From Globomyces pollinis-pini (lineage: Eukaryota > Chytridiomycota > Chytridiomycetes > Rhizophydiales > Globomycetaceae): 47,155 nt of DNA. A model generated the notes under the pieces. The model was not told the DNA's origin and made no database searches. It worked only from the letters and a program-made list of their open reading frames with translations. The position numbers and the translations under genes are program-made. The DNA lies in contig MU621224.1 of the NCBI GenBank assembly GCA_025399215.1, positions 1-47,155 of the forward strand. The letters run 5' to 3'. Position 1 is the first letter of the stretch; the number at the start of each line of letters is the position of its first letter. This document shows, one piece after another, positions 1 through 11,725 of this stretch.

Positions 1-171
1 GCTGCTCCAGCTGCTCATGCCAAGACTGCATCTAATACATCTACATCGAAGTACTCTATATCCTCAAACAAAAGTGCAAAAATGAATACACCAAAGTCAG
101 AAAAGTTAGAAACTACTCCGAACTCTGTTAAGTTGACTCAAAAGCCAAAGTCATCTGGTATGAAGGTGTAA
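1..171 (+). CDS. 3' end of a Lys/Ser/Thr-rich protein (partial)
   Basis: The frame is open from the first base of the window and stops at TAA 169-171, giving the last 56 residues of a protein whose start lies outside. The visible tail is Ala/Ser/Thr/Lys/Pro-rich with no hydrophobic core, which looks disordered and basic. No domain can be assigned. The next gene, on the opposite strand, ends about 120 bases away, so the two genes converge. The reading frame could in principle be only the last exon of the gene. Confidence 0.6.
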   Translation, partial: AAPAAHAKTASNTSTSKYSISSNKSAKMNTPKSEKLETTPNSVKLTQKPKSSGMKV

Positions 172-291
172 AATTATTAGTTGCATTTTGTTTTCTCAAA
201 TAAAGGGAGATTATATGGGAATCTTTTACGTATTTTTAGAGTTAATTGGACATGTATTATTTTGAGTATTTATTAAACAATTCGGCAACTG

Positions 292-1848
292 TCATTCTTC
301 TTGGCAAAATGGTTCTGTTATCTGGGACCTGATTGAGTGAAGAAGTTCTTGTATTTTTTCTTCACATGGTTGCTTATAGTAAGTTTAAACAGAGTTTTAC
401 TTGATCATCTGGAATATTTTGAAGTTCCATTAATCTTTGGTCAATCTCATCTATCCTTCTTTCGTTAAAACTTTTGTTGAAAAGGTCTTTATCATTCATG
501 GCCGTTTCAATATCTGATATTAATTGTTGTGACTGTACCTCTAGATTTACTCTTCCATGCAATATTGGGTGTGGGTGGCCATGATTTTATGGGTGTTTGA
601 TAACCAGAAGCGGACCAGACTAGTGATTTATTGTCCCATTCTGACTCGGGAAGCAATTCTGATAATTTACTTCCAAATATTAAGTATTTGCATGTACTAA
701 ATACCTATCAATTTTAACTAGTTTATGGAGATCTTCGAAGTTCGGTGTAAAAGGGTGCTGTACCACTTGCTTATCATCTGGATATATTCCCTAACGTTAC
801 CAATGTTATGCAACATACGTCGGAATCATTTTCCAACGAATCATTATCAAGAATTCTATTGATTCTTTCAATCTCATTCTGAGTAAGTGCGTGATAAAAT
901 CTGGCATCTCCACCTAACTTTTTGTAACATTTAACCACAGTGAACATACGACAATATTTCTTGATATAAAATCCCCTTGCTTGTAATCCACTTTTTTAGG
1001 TGATGTTCTTCCTGACAACAATGAGAAAAATATAAAATACGAATTCGTGTAGAACAGTTCAACATTGCTTCTTTTCCTATTTTTATTCTGTTAAATTTTG
1101 GTTCTGTTAGAAATGTAATCAGCTCTGCCGAGTCGACACTTCTCAATTCCAATGCATCTAAATCTTCATCATCATCAGAAAGTGTATTGTGGTACATAGC
1201 TTTTAACTCCGGAGTACCCCGTTGGCTTTCACGTTGTATTCGTTCTTTCTTAATGTGTCTGGCAACCTGGTGTAAAGAATTGAAAGCCTACCTTGGTTTT
1301 TTGGTTTATTAGTTCATCGAATTGCTTTATTTTGAGTAATCCAGATAAAATCTAATGGTTGAACAATTTACAGTGTACTTTTTGTCTGATTCTTGCTTCC
1401 TCGGGTGTTTCCTGTTGTTAAACGGTAGTTCCTACCTTCTTTTCATCTGGATCAAGTAATTCAAGTTCAGAATGAATTATACTTGTATTACTTGATTCTA
1501 CTGCAGATTTTAATCTTTTTACTTGAAAATCAGACTTTGATTTAGTTTGGATTTAGTTACTTCCATTGATTTAAGGTTTTGGGTTCGTTTAATCATATCT
1601 GACAAAAACACGGTGGAGTTTGAGCATATAGCATCATTATTTTGCCGCTGTGAATTGCTATCTGGTGTGCTTCCCTCAACTAGTGATGTGCTTGAATCTA
1701 AAACTATTGCAGTTAAAACGAAGAAGAATTATACCATCATTGGTTAGAGGTGTAAGACCCCCATTCCCTCTTGTATTCGAAGTATTCCTAACCATCTGAA
1801 GTTAGAAGTTTTTTCTACCTTCTTAGTCGGCTCAAAACGGGACATCAT
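292..1848 (-). CDS. Unrecognised intron-rich protein with acidic patch
   Basis: I do not recognise this protein. Start ATG (1846-1848; a second ATG follows at once) gives M-M-S-R-F-E-P-T-K-K, and TGA lies at 292-294. Joining frames across about ten short GT-AG introns (the first, 1796-1818, is only 23 nt) yields roughly 400 residues: a Ser/Asn-rich N-terminus, a charged helical stretch around ETPEEARIRQK and HIKKERIQRESQ, an acidic patch SDDDEDLDALEL, a basic segment, then GGDARFYHALTQNEIERI and a Glu/Gln-rich helical C-terminus. The composition suggests a nuclear protein, but that is inference. One internal junction (about 950-990) needs a GTGGAT donor and is the least certain. It converges with the upstream partial gene and diverges from the gene at 2169. 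Confidence 0.55.
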
Positions 1849-2168
1849 TGTTGGGAAACTAACGCGCTTTTATTTTATCGAAATATAATATCTGAAAGAG
1901 ACCTTTGATGATCATAGATATTGACAAGGAAATGCTCAAAAGTTTCAGAATATATGTTGTATATTATTTATAAGGGCCTCTTAAGATAAATTCTGCCGTC
2001 ATAGTGGTAAGAAACATGCACAATATCTATCTTGATTGCAAGTTCAATACCAACGTTTGAATTTCATGTGCTTTATTTCTGTCTCCAGTTTGGGTCCTTC
2101 TATTTGTGTACTGGTGTCACCTTGGGTACAAAACTGATAGAATCCATTCTGCCATCTTTCTTCAGTTT

Positions 2169-3592
2169 ATGTCCAACTCCTCAATTAAATTCCCTGAATC
2201 TAAAGTGTTTACTCCAATTAAGAGCATAAGCTCATCGTCGCTAAGTAATCTAGTGGATCCAAATGCCATTGATCATTATCAGTCGAATACGAAAAGTATG
2301 GTATCACAATCTCCAAAACTGAATAGACAACCCTATTTTATGTCTCAAAATGATAGAAATTCCAACTTAATTTTGGCATATGATGAGAATGAATTGACTG
2401 GTTAGTTCATCTCGCTATTAACCTACAGATTCTTATTTACCCCCATTAAACTCCAATGGCCCGGCATCTTCCAATTCTCACAGTAAACATTCGTTATCCA
2501 GTTTGAAAGGAAATGGGAAGAGAAAATCCTTACAATCGCTGGCCAAAAATACCAGTTCAAGAAACTTGAATGCTGGAGCAAATGAAGTGGCCACATCATT
2601 ACGATTGGCCCAGAAAGAGCTAGACGCGGGATTGCAAACCTTATCGAAAGCAGAGGACAATCTATGGAAGTCAAAATCCTCTTTACTGAAGTTGGACAAG
2701 AGCAAATCATATGGATCAGATATAAATCTATCAAAATATGCTAAATTAGGCGCTATTGGTACTGACAGTTCTATTACTTCTGATGAGATTTTGAATGACC
2801 CATTAGGCAACACCATGATATTTCCTAAACTTGATGAGTTTGAGGGACAAGTGACTACACTTCCACCTCTCTCCAAGGTAACCTAACCCCTGCTGTAATA
2901 CTAGGCTTCTAAGTTTAGGTCACAGGATTCTGTCAACGTAGAATATCCATTTTACTAATAGATTAGGATGTTACAAGTCGATTGTCAAATCCTGCAAACT
3001 ATACAGCTGCTCACAAAGCTAAGATTGAAGCAATCAGGAACCATCATGCAAGTTATCAAACATCAAATAAACCAATGGGATCTACAAATAATTTATCATC
3101 AAAGGCAAACAGTATGTCTTCCATTGCAAGATCAAAAAATAATCTAAACGAACCAGAAGTATTTGAAAGGCTTATGAATGATGCCAAGTGAGTGTTTTTA
3201 AATTGAACATGTAGAAATAAGCAACTGAAGAGTTCATCCCAAAAGATCGACTTTACTGGTAAATTACAAGTAAACTAACGGTTAGGATATCCATCCGGAT
3301 ACAAACCTCCCTCGGATTCTGACAAGGAACACATGAGGTCAGCTTTATTGACCAAATCGGCTATGGATGTAACTAATCTGAATCTATTTATATTTAGATC
3401 TTTACGACTACCCCACAGCATAGTCAACCCACTACCCCAAATAAAACCCCTAGAGAATCAGTAACTGGTGTGGAAAAGAGAAGAACATCGGTAGGAATTG
3501 TAGGAGATGTTGCTGCCCCTCCTCCACCAAAGGCAATTGCTCCAATCGAACCTCAAAGAAAAGTTCCAATTTACTCAAACTTAAACCATTAA
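2169..3592 (+). CDS. Unrecognised Ser/Asn/Lys-rich protein
   Basis: I do not recognise this protein. Five or more exons join in frame: MSNSSIKFPES onward to 2400, a long exon from about 2430 to 2878, a small exon reading FRSQDSVN, then DVTSRLSNPANYTAAHKAK and so on, ending PIYSNLNH at TAA 3590-3592. Introns are 27-45 nt with clear TAAC/TAAT then AG ends. The product is about 400 residues, rich in Ser, Asn, Lys and Thr, with helical segments (AQKELDAGLQTLSKAEDNLW) and a late proline run (APPPPKAIAP). No catalytic or membrane segment is visible. The start is uncertain: an upstream ATG at 2016 could be used through another intron, but I could not make its frame join cleanly. It converges with the DnaJ gene 35 bases downstream. 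Confidence 0.55.
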
Positions 3593-3627
3593 TGATAATC
3601 TGTTGTGTTGCAAAAATATATTCAAAT

Positions 3628-4415
3628 TCATAGAGTTATCAAGTTTACTGATCGATTTCCATTCTGATCAGTTGTTTCTGTCTTCACAGTCGTGACACCA
3701 TTGATTGTCTCTTTCGTAACTGTCTTTCGAACTCCATTTTGAATTGTTGTTACTGTTGACCGACTTGTGACCCCACCATTTGATCTATTGGAGTATTGAG
3801 TTGTTGATGAATGATTGTGATGTTGTGCAGATGTGAAAAATGGGTCATCAAACACACTGTCAAATCTGGTATCGAAGAATGAACTTCGAGTTCTAGCTGG
3901 GTTCTGAAAAAATGGATCATCGAATGGATCAAACCCAAATGAATTGCTTTGTTGAATTAATAATCCATACATACCTCCCTCTACGATTTGAAGATCCAAA
4001 GAAATTCCTAAGTATCATTGGAAAATAATTCAAACCTAAAGATTTCCGAATGAAAACCAGAAGGAAAGTAATCCCAGTCGGTATTATGTTGACCATACTT
4101 TAAAGAGTTGTCATAGGATTCTCTCTTCTTTGCTACACACGGTTAAATTCATAAGATTTACGTTCTGACAAAACTTCATACGCTTCACAGGCATCTTTGA
4201 AATGTTGTTCTGCATCTGGATGAGAATTCTTATCTGGACTAACTTTAAGAATAACTTTACACGTACTGGAATTTCAATGCTAAATTTCTATATGCTAAAT
4301 TGATAAACCATTTGATAATTTATACCTAAATATCAAACATATCTAATCTACCTCGCTTAATTTCCGAAGGGCTAGCATCAGTAGCTATGTTAAGAATTTT
4401 GTAGTAATCTTTCAT
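3628..4415 (-). CDS. DnaJ/Hsp40 co-chaperone
   Basis: J-domain protein that would stimulate Hsp70 ATPase. ATG at 4413-4415 gives MKDYYKILNIATDASPSEIKR, the usual J-domain helix I/II start. After an intron the frame resumes AYRNLALKFHPDKN with the essential HPD motif, split by an intron between the two bases of His and its third base, then DACEAYEVLSE. Further exons give WDYFPSGFHSEIF, SNSFGFDPFDDPFFQ (a Gly/Phe/Asp-rich linker) and a Thr-rich tail ending RSVNLITL. There is no Cys-rich zinc domain, so it is a class B/C type. At about 230 residues it resembles DNAJB6/B2-like proteins, whose Ser/Thr-rich tails bind unfolded substrates. That subgroup assignment is inference. It is divergently transcribed from the FHA gene, the start codons being 50 bases apart. 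Confidence 0.85.
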
Positions 4416-4433
4416 TACAAAAGCTAAAATTCT

Positions 4434-4453
4434 GAAGGTGAAAATTTCACTTC
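4434..4453. promoter_or_regulatory. Near-palindrome in a 50-base divergent promoter
   Basis: The 50 bases between the DnaJ start (minus) and FHA gene start (plus) contain GAAGGTGAAA followed by ATTTCACTTC, a near-perfect inverted repeat. This is a plausible shared binding site for two divergently transcribed genes. It does not match a strict three-unit heat-shock element. A function is inferred from symmetry and position only. Confidence 0.3.
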
Positions 4454-4465
4454 AAAAAAGTCAAC

Positions 4466-5284
4466 ATGAACAAGAATTTTCCGACAAAGAAACTTCGAGA
4501 AGATTCTAGTTCTAGAACAAGGAGAGAGTCCAGTCGTTCACCTAGTAGAAGAGAACAAAAGCGAAATCGATCGCATGACCGAATTGAGAAATATAGTGAA
4601 GAAAGGAAAAAAGAACGAGGTCCAAAAGTGAGAGAGGAAAGAAATGGACAAAGACCAGTAAAATCAGATGAAGAAAATAGTGAAGAAGAACCACCGTATT
4701 AACTCTGATATTTACTGATATTTGTAGAAAAGAATTACCAAATTATAACACATCTGGAGCATTGGGAATGGACCAAAATGTTTTCAATGGTATCTTGTTG
4801 AAATATGCAGAGCCAAGTGAGACTAGAAAGTCTACTAAAAAATATCGATTGTATGTGTTCAAGGATGATAAACAATTGGGTATGAATCAAAGACTAACGA
4901 TAGATGTCTTACCAATTCATCGACAATCTGCATATTTAATCGGAAGAGAACGAAAAGTTGCAGATATCCCGATGGATCATGGATCAATATCATCTCAACA
5001 TGCAGTTCTTCAGTATCGTCAAGTTATCCAAAAGGATGAATTTGGTGAATCTACAAAACACATAAAGTAATGAAGCAACATATTTTAACATTTAAATAGG
5101 TAAATCTATTGCGATTCTTACAGTATTCAGGTTATATATAATTGATTTGGAATCAGCCAATGGTACCTTTGTCAACAAGAAGAAAATACCCCATTCAAGA
5201 TATTATGAATTATTAACAGGAGATGTCCTTAAATTTGGCTATAGCACGAGAGAGTATGTACTAATGGATGAAGAAGCAGTATAA
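4466..5284 (+). CDS. SNIP1/Pml1/DDL-like FHA-domain splicing protein
   Basis: Three exons joined across introns at about 4697-4728 and 5069-5127 give about 240 residues. The N-terminal 80 residues are Arg/Ser/Glu-rich (SR-like). The rest is the SNIP1-type FHA domain: GALGMDQNVFNGILLKYAEP, YRLYVFKDDK, the phosphothreonine loop AYLIGRERKVADIPMDHGSI followed by SSQHAV, then YIIDLESANGTFVNKKKI and YYELLTGDVLKFGYSTREYV. In this family (human SNIP1, yeast Pml1, plant DAWDLE) the protein is part of the RES complex that aids retention and splicing of pre-mRNA, or microRNA processing in plants. The presence of the RES-type factor fits a genome whose genes are full of tiny introns. It converges with the acyl-CoA synthetase gene. 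Confidence 0.9.
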
Positions 5285-5329
5285 TTTGAAGCTAAATGGC
5301 AAGTTTATTGAAAATCAAAAACAATAAAG

Positions 5330-7711
5330 TTATTTCTTGCCATACATACGGTCAACATCACTCTTATAGTGTGCTAAAATTTCTTTACGTTTAATTTTTT
5401 GTGCAGCCGTCAAGAAACCATTTTCGGCGGTCCATTCATCATGCACAAGAGTGAATACCTTGAGTACTTCAGCACTCTTTAAACCACCATTTTTAGCACA
5501 TTGGAGCAGATTCTTTCCAAATGCTTCAACAAGTTTAGGATGGCTATAGTCAGTGGTTTGAATGCCTAAAGTGTTCATCAAGTTTTCCATTTCTTTTGGA
5601 TTAACGGTGATTAAAGCGACAATGTAAGATTGTAAAGAATCTGCATGAACAACCATATTCAAAATTAATTTTGAAGTTTTGTATTGAGATTCAAGCTTTT
5701 CCAAAGCAACGTATTCTCCATGAGACAATTTAACCAAATTCTTTTTACGGTCAATGATTGATAAAGTTCCATCTTCATTCCATTCACCAATATCTCCGGT
5801 CATAAACCAATTATCAGGTCCAAAACTCTCGGCTGTTACTTTCTCTTGCTTGTAGTAACCAGACATCATATTATCACCTATTCTTTAGCGTTAAATTCAC
5901 TCACCTCTAACCCAAACTTCACCTTGTGGTTTCTTACCATTAGTTGGGTTTGGATTGTAATTGTTGGTGGCAACCAATTTAACTTCACAGGCAGGAGAAG
6001 GAGTTCCAACGACACCAAGGATCCCCTTATCAGACAATCCTTGTACCGCAATAAATCCACAACTTTCAGTCATTCCATAACCTAAATTGTTTCAGTACAT
6101 GCAAAAAAATACCTTGCACAATATGACAAAGTGTTACAGTTAAAAATTCCTGAGTTTCTGGGGCCATTGGAGCACCACCAGAAAGCGCAACTCTCAAACG
6201 ACCACCGGTATTATCCGAAATCTTCTTGAAAACAATCTTATCCATAAAAGAATGAGGTAAACCGAGATTAATAAGATGTTTTTTCAATTGATATGCCAAA
6301 TGGAACACTTTTTGTTGGGTTGGATTTGCTTCAGATAACTTTGATAAAACACCCTAAAGAATATTAAACACTTGAGATTACCTTTCTAATAGTTTCCCAA
6401 ACAGCAGGTACTCCAGCCATAACAGATGGACGTAACTCACGTAAATCACCTTTGCAATTTCGACAAGAAGCATCCGTCAATGATCTAGTGGAACCATAAC
6501 CTAATGGAATACCAATAAACACCAAGATATTTTCAAGCAAAAATTCCAAAACGTGAGCTAATGGTAGATAAGCAAGGTAGACATCACCAGCTTCTACCAA
6601 ACCATCCACGATAACTTTAGCACCGGCCACTATGAAAATATTAATGAAACCTAATATTACAAGATGCAATCAAATTTTTATGTGACAACATGACTCCTTT
6701 AGGGTTTCCAGTAGAACCAGAAGTATACATGATACAACATAAATCATCTGGAGAAGGTGGATTAGGTGCTACAGGATGATCCTTTCCAACCTTTTGTAAT
6801 TCATCAAACGAAACAAAATTGAAATGTGGTACAACTTTTTTAACATCTGCCAAAACAGTTTCTGAAGGTGAACCTTTATAAATGATATGTTTCAAAGTTG
6901 GACATTTTGTTCCAATTTCTTTGACAACATTAAATAAATCGGATTGAGTAAACATGGCTGTTGCTTCTGATTCATTTACAGAGAAAATTAAGGCATCAAC
7001 ACCCAAATTGTCATAAGCAGTGGTGATGACCTTTCCTTGTGAGTAACACCCATAAGTCATCAACATCCATTCCTTGCTACAAATATTAATATAATGATTC
7101 AATTAGATAAAAATAAAAATGTAGATTGAAATTATAAAGTTCAACTTGAATGATTTTACCTGGTAGAAGCAAAGATGGTAAGTTTATCATTCTTCTTCAA
7201 CCCCAATTTAACTAAACCAGCACCAATAGCAGTCGTTATTTCCTTTGCATCACGATATGCTAAAAAAATCAAATCAATAAAATCAATTACTAATCCAACG
7301 ATAAGGTCCCAAATCAAAATATTTCCAAGTTTTCTTTTCAGTAGTTTCAACACCATTAACAGTTTTAGTAACATCTTTAGTTTCTTCAACAATATTACGT
7401 AATTCACGATCACCAAATAGATGTTGAGAAGCAGGAAAGACACGACAACCATATAATAGAATATCATAAAGAGTTTTGACGGTTGGATGTGGAATGGTTA
7501 CTAATGGTTGACCTTTATTTGAAAACATTCGACGAGGTCGACCATCAGTTTCTGTTGCTTCACCCAATTCATAAGTCATTTGTCGACCTACTCTTTGTTT
7601 AAAGTATAGGAATGGTATTAAAATTCCAAATATTAACCATACGATCGTATTAAAGATCAATCCCATTTTTTTTAAAAAAAGAAACAATGAAACTTTTGAC
7701 TCCATAGTCAT
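5330..7711 (-). CDS. Long-chain acyl-CoA synthetase
   Basis: ATP-dependent activation of long-chain fatty acids to acyl-CoA. The frame starts at ATG 7709-7711 and runs through about seven exons to TAA at 5330, about 700 residues, normal for ACSL/FAA enzymes. An N-terminal hydrophobic anchor (about residues 18-37, [20 protein letters not shown]) is followed by WITYRDAKEI, the AMP/P-loop motif [52 protein letters not shown], and the FACS signature around [15 protein letters not shown]. The domain order and catalytic motifs are intact. It probably sits in the ER, peroxisomal or mitochondrial outer membrane (inference from the anchor). Introns are short, e.g. between WI and YRDAKE, where the codon is split. 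Both neighbours are on other transcription units. Confidence 0.95.
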
Positions 7712-7919
7712 TTATATCACCGCTCGGATGTTTATGACCCCAATTTTTTTCATAATCAAACATCAAAAGATTCTAATCAAAAAACTAAAGTCAGTTGTAC
7801 ACAAAAGTTTCTGGTCACTTGAAAAATAAAAAAGTATACAATTTTTATTGGTAAGGGAAAGAAATGGTATACAAAATAGAGGTATACGAAAAAAAAATAA
7901 AAGACTAGAGAGTTAGAAA

Positions 7920-10900
7920 CTAGAGTCCAAAATCGTTGGTATGTTGTTCAGGAGAAGATTTTGCCAATTTAGGTTTATCCCCCAATTGTTTAATAACCGT
8001 TAATAACTTTTTTCGGGATCCCAAAGCCTTCATCCCCAATTCTTTCAAATCGCCGTCTTCGAGCGTTAGAAAGGTTTGGTAATCAATTTCATGTTCAATG
8101 AATAATGGGAGGTATTTGGAATGGTCAATGGATTTTAATACTTTGGCTATTCCTAAAAAAATATTATCTTTATAATTTACTTACGTTCGGTATCATCAGA
8201 ATTATGCTCATCAAGTGCTTGTACTTGATCTTCCATTTTTTGGTCAATCTCAATATCGGTTGGACTGGTAGGATAATCTATAAAGTCAAAACAAACCAAA
8301 ATCAAACCAGAATTTTGAGTAGATCGTTGTACATTTAATAAATAAGAACCTGTTCGGATAGGTGGTTTAGAGTTCTAATCATTAAAATACTAGAAAAAAT
8401 ATACTTCAGATAAGATGGCATTGCTAGATAAACTTTTACTAAACGGTCCACTTCCCCAAGCGTTACTACGGTACCCAAACGGTTCAGGAAACCCAATGGA
8501 AGAATTGGATTGGTTGCCTTGCAAAATATCCGTCATGGAAACACTCTTGGCTGGACCCAATAACGAAAAATCACCAATGGGTGGTCGATGCACCCGGCTA
8601 AACTCAGTCTGCTCCGATAACGGATGACGCTACAACAATCAACCACAAAGAATCTTACCATGTTGGTTTGATTAGACCGCCCAATAATCGAATTCGGTGT
8701 GGTTTGAGTAAAATCAGGTCCAGAAGCTGTTCGATGCAATCCAGGTGGTACCGAATTAATCGATACCTCATCAAACAAATGTCGGATATTAGTGACAGAA
8801 GATTGATTCGAAGTATTGGAAAACATTCCCAAATTCCCTCGACTTTCATTGTTATTTTCTATCAATCATTAACGAAATAAATACAATTACCACTGGTTAC
8901 AGAAGCAATTAATTTACTATTGAAATGTTGAAATGAATCATATGGAGGTGCATGCGAATTCAAATTCGCATAAGATTCCGATCGTGAAACCAATCCATAA
9001 GGAACCTACCATCAACTAATTAAATATTTAAACCTGTTGTTGAGTAAACAAATTCAAAATCAAATTCTTGGCTTCTTCTAGTAGAGCAGCCGATAAATCA
9101 ATTGATCGAACAAAAAAGAATGAAAAATCAACTGGGATATCACCTTCCATCACATCCGAAACAAACAAATCAATATCATACTCATCTTTCAATGCCATCT
9201 TGACATCTGCAAATTCTTGTGATTGCAATAAATTGATCATGGCTGGAGTTCCTGGTGCTGGAAAATCAGAAACAAAGGGAATAAAATTCTAAAATTATCA
9301 ATACTAAAATAAAAATACTTTGATTTGTTCAATGGCCGGTTCAAGACCTGATTCGGGCCCTTCAATCTGAATGGTATCTGACCCAGACTCAGTATCTGGC
9401 AACGTAACTCGCACCTTATACTCCATCTCTATTGTCTTGATATTCACACCATTATCACCATATAGATAATGTAATAATTGTCTTGGGAAATCAATATGAT
9501 CAATTTCTTCCAATAAATCAGTTGCATTAACAGCTTCAACTATTGAAGCTTTCAAATCCTTTAAATTGATGGAATTTTTCGAAGGTGTTCGACAAATGAC
9601 ATTATCTGCATTTTCATAATATCCACCCAACATTGCATATTCTTCCATATTTGAGAATTTCACATAGACTCCAAACCGTTTCATAATTTTTTGAATGTTT
9701 TTACCTCCTACTCCAATGATACGTTTATGAAAGGTTTCTGGGATATGAAATGACATTTCGGCAGGTAATTCTTCTTCAAGCATAGAGACACCTAATAAGA
9801 GACAAGAAGGTTGTGCAGAGTATAAATCAATCATCATATTATAGGGTTCATTTTCTTGGAATACCAATCGACATCCAGATGTTTTGGTAATTCGATTTAT
9901 TTTACCATTCTTTTTTCCATTGATAAAGTCACGATGTTCAACACTGAGCTCTAATTGTATTTTGGTATCTCGTATTTTGACAGAATCGGCACTTGTCAAA
10001 TCTTGGTATGCTTTTTTGATTTGGGTATCAATTCCATAAATTTCAATAATGTTTCTATAAATGACCATGTCGGAACCTGACATACAAGCTCCTGTGAGGG
10101 CTGGATTCAGCTCATTGCACCACCTTATAAAACTCTCTGAACTGTCAATGAGTGTTGCAGCCTGTATACTAGCCACATAAAAATCACACACCTGATTGTT
10201 AGTTATTTTTAATATAGTAAAAAGGCAGTATTATCGATCAAGGTTATCATGATTTTTTGTTATGTCAAAATTAAACACTTTGAGTGCTTATCAAGAAACA
10301 GTAACATCGTTGATGATTTAAATCATGATTTTATGCACAAGTTTTTGATGAATAAACACAAATACTTTTAGTGTTTGACAACTTTTAATAATTTTATGAA
10401 TTAGACACTTTTAGTGTTTGATGTATTCGATGTTTTCATGAATTAAACACTTTAGTGTTTGTTTACGATAATATCAAGAATTAAACACTCTTAGTGTTTG
10501 ATAGTTTTGGATCATGAAATATGTTTTGAAACATTGACATGAATGAATTGTTATAGTTGTAAAGTTTTAGAAAACAATGAAAAAAAAGTCAGTCTTACCA
10601 GTCGTTTGATGGAGCGAATGGCACGTTCGATGAGGTGAAGATGCAATCCAAGGACATGAATGAGGTTTGGGTTATTAGCAAAATCCGGGTATGTAAAACA
10701 AACAGCATTATCGGCCATAATTTTCCTAATTTCATTTTTCCGTCTGGTAAAGAGCCATTCCAATTTTCGTGGTAAACAAGGAACATGTTTTGAGATGATA
10801 TTTGGAAGCTAAAGATTAGATAAATAGGGATACGATATCTGCAGCCAAAGTGGTTAATCTATCAGCAGTTTTTGCAATATTATCAGGGTTTCCAGTGATA

Positions 10901-11685
10901 TAAACCGTTTTTTGATAAAAATCATCGGATGAAGAAGAAATGGAGAAAGGGATGGGTAAATAGATATTAGTAGAGTGTTCTTGCATAATATTTAGTAATT
11001 CAACGCGTTTTCGACCAGCCAAGATATAATGTAAGTTTGGGTTTAATTCCAAAGAAGATACTTGTAATCCAAACTACAATTGATGAGAAATGATTTTGTA
11101 CCAATTCATCAAAGAGAGTTAAACATAAGAGTCTCGCTTTTTCAGTAGCTTCTAAATGACCTACAATTTCGATATCGATGAGTAGTGGTAAATGAGTATC
11201 GGTAGAATCGGTATTTCCGTTTACTAGAGTGATTTGAGTATTTGTAATAGATTTTATATTGTCAAGTTTTAGTTTAGCGATGAGTTTAATTAAACCATTA
11301 TGATCCAGGATACAATTTCGAATAGCTTTTAGGGTGATTATATGCTAATATTTAATTTGTGATTAAATGTACTTGAGAAGGGTTTGAAGATAATAAATCT
11401 GATTTTGAAGCTAATACCAGATGAAAAGGCCCAATGATTGATATTGAGTAAGAATAGTAAGCGTGATGAGTACAAGGTTTTGAATCTAATAATTTGAATA
11501 CTATTTTGCATTTGTGAGTGATAGCTAACTTTATAATTTAGTTTTTTTAATTTGAATACTTTATCACATAAGGTAGCCATTATAGAAGATACTTTATCAT
11601 CTAGATTATCTTCATCCGTATCATAACGAGTGATATTATAAGGGAAGCTTATGCAAGTAATACTATGCTCTCCAGTAGCACCCAT
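7920..11685 (-). CDS. Bicaudal-C/Mug60-like multi-KH and SAM RNA-binding protein
   Basis: About ten exons give roughly 1,040 residues. The N-terminus (MGATGEHSITCISFPYNI) leads into several KH-like units. Clear ones carry ELSVEHRDFINGKKNGKINR, the GKKNGK variant typical of Bicaudal-C and of fungal Mug60/YLL032C, and a canonical GxxGxxI loop, GVGGKNIQKIMKRFGVYVKF. A Ser/Asn-rich linker follows, and the last exon encodes a SAM domain: IAKVLKSIDHSKYLPLFIEH, FLTLEDGDLKELGMKALGSR, KKLLTVIKQL, ending NDFGL at TAG 7920-7922. The KH array would bind RNA, and SAM domains often polymerise; animal BICC1 uses this pairing for mRNA silencing. It contains one unusually long intron (10192-10598). It is divergent from SERF across a telomere-like motif array. 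Confidence 0.85.
10271..10500. repeat. Five imperfect palindromes inside a 407-nt intron
   Basis: The intron at 10192-10598 of the KH-SAM gene (donor GTAAGA, acceptor AACAATCAG after a TAACTAAC branch-like motif) is over ten times the typical length here. It holds five copies of an inverted repeat of the type TTAAACACTTTTAGTGTTTG, at about 10271, 10352, 10401, 10441 and 10480. The last three are spaced by about 40 bases, with ATCATGA and GAATTAAAC motifs between them. Each can fold as a short AAACACT/AGTGTTT hairpin. Function is unknown: splicing structure, protein-binding array or mobile remnant. Confidence 0.75.
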
Positions 11686-11725
11686 TCACTTTTTGTTCTA
11701 TCGTAAAAAACAACTACAAAATTAA

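Noticed and set aside
292..1848. Reassigned stop codons, because many frames seem to continue past TAA/TAG/TGA
   Set aside because: Every case examined is explained by a GT-AG intron, and all three stops end recognisable genes (e.g. TAA in RPL13, TAG in the KH-SAM gene, TGA in TRM7).
292..1848. ADA3/NGG1-like identity for the first minus-strand gene
   Set aside because: Only a vague resemblance of the helical C-terminus; not enough to name it.
10260..10500. CRISPR-like array
   Set aside because: Repeats are short imperfect palindromes with variable spacing inside a eukaryotic intron, with no cas genes.
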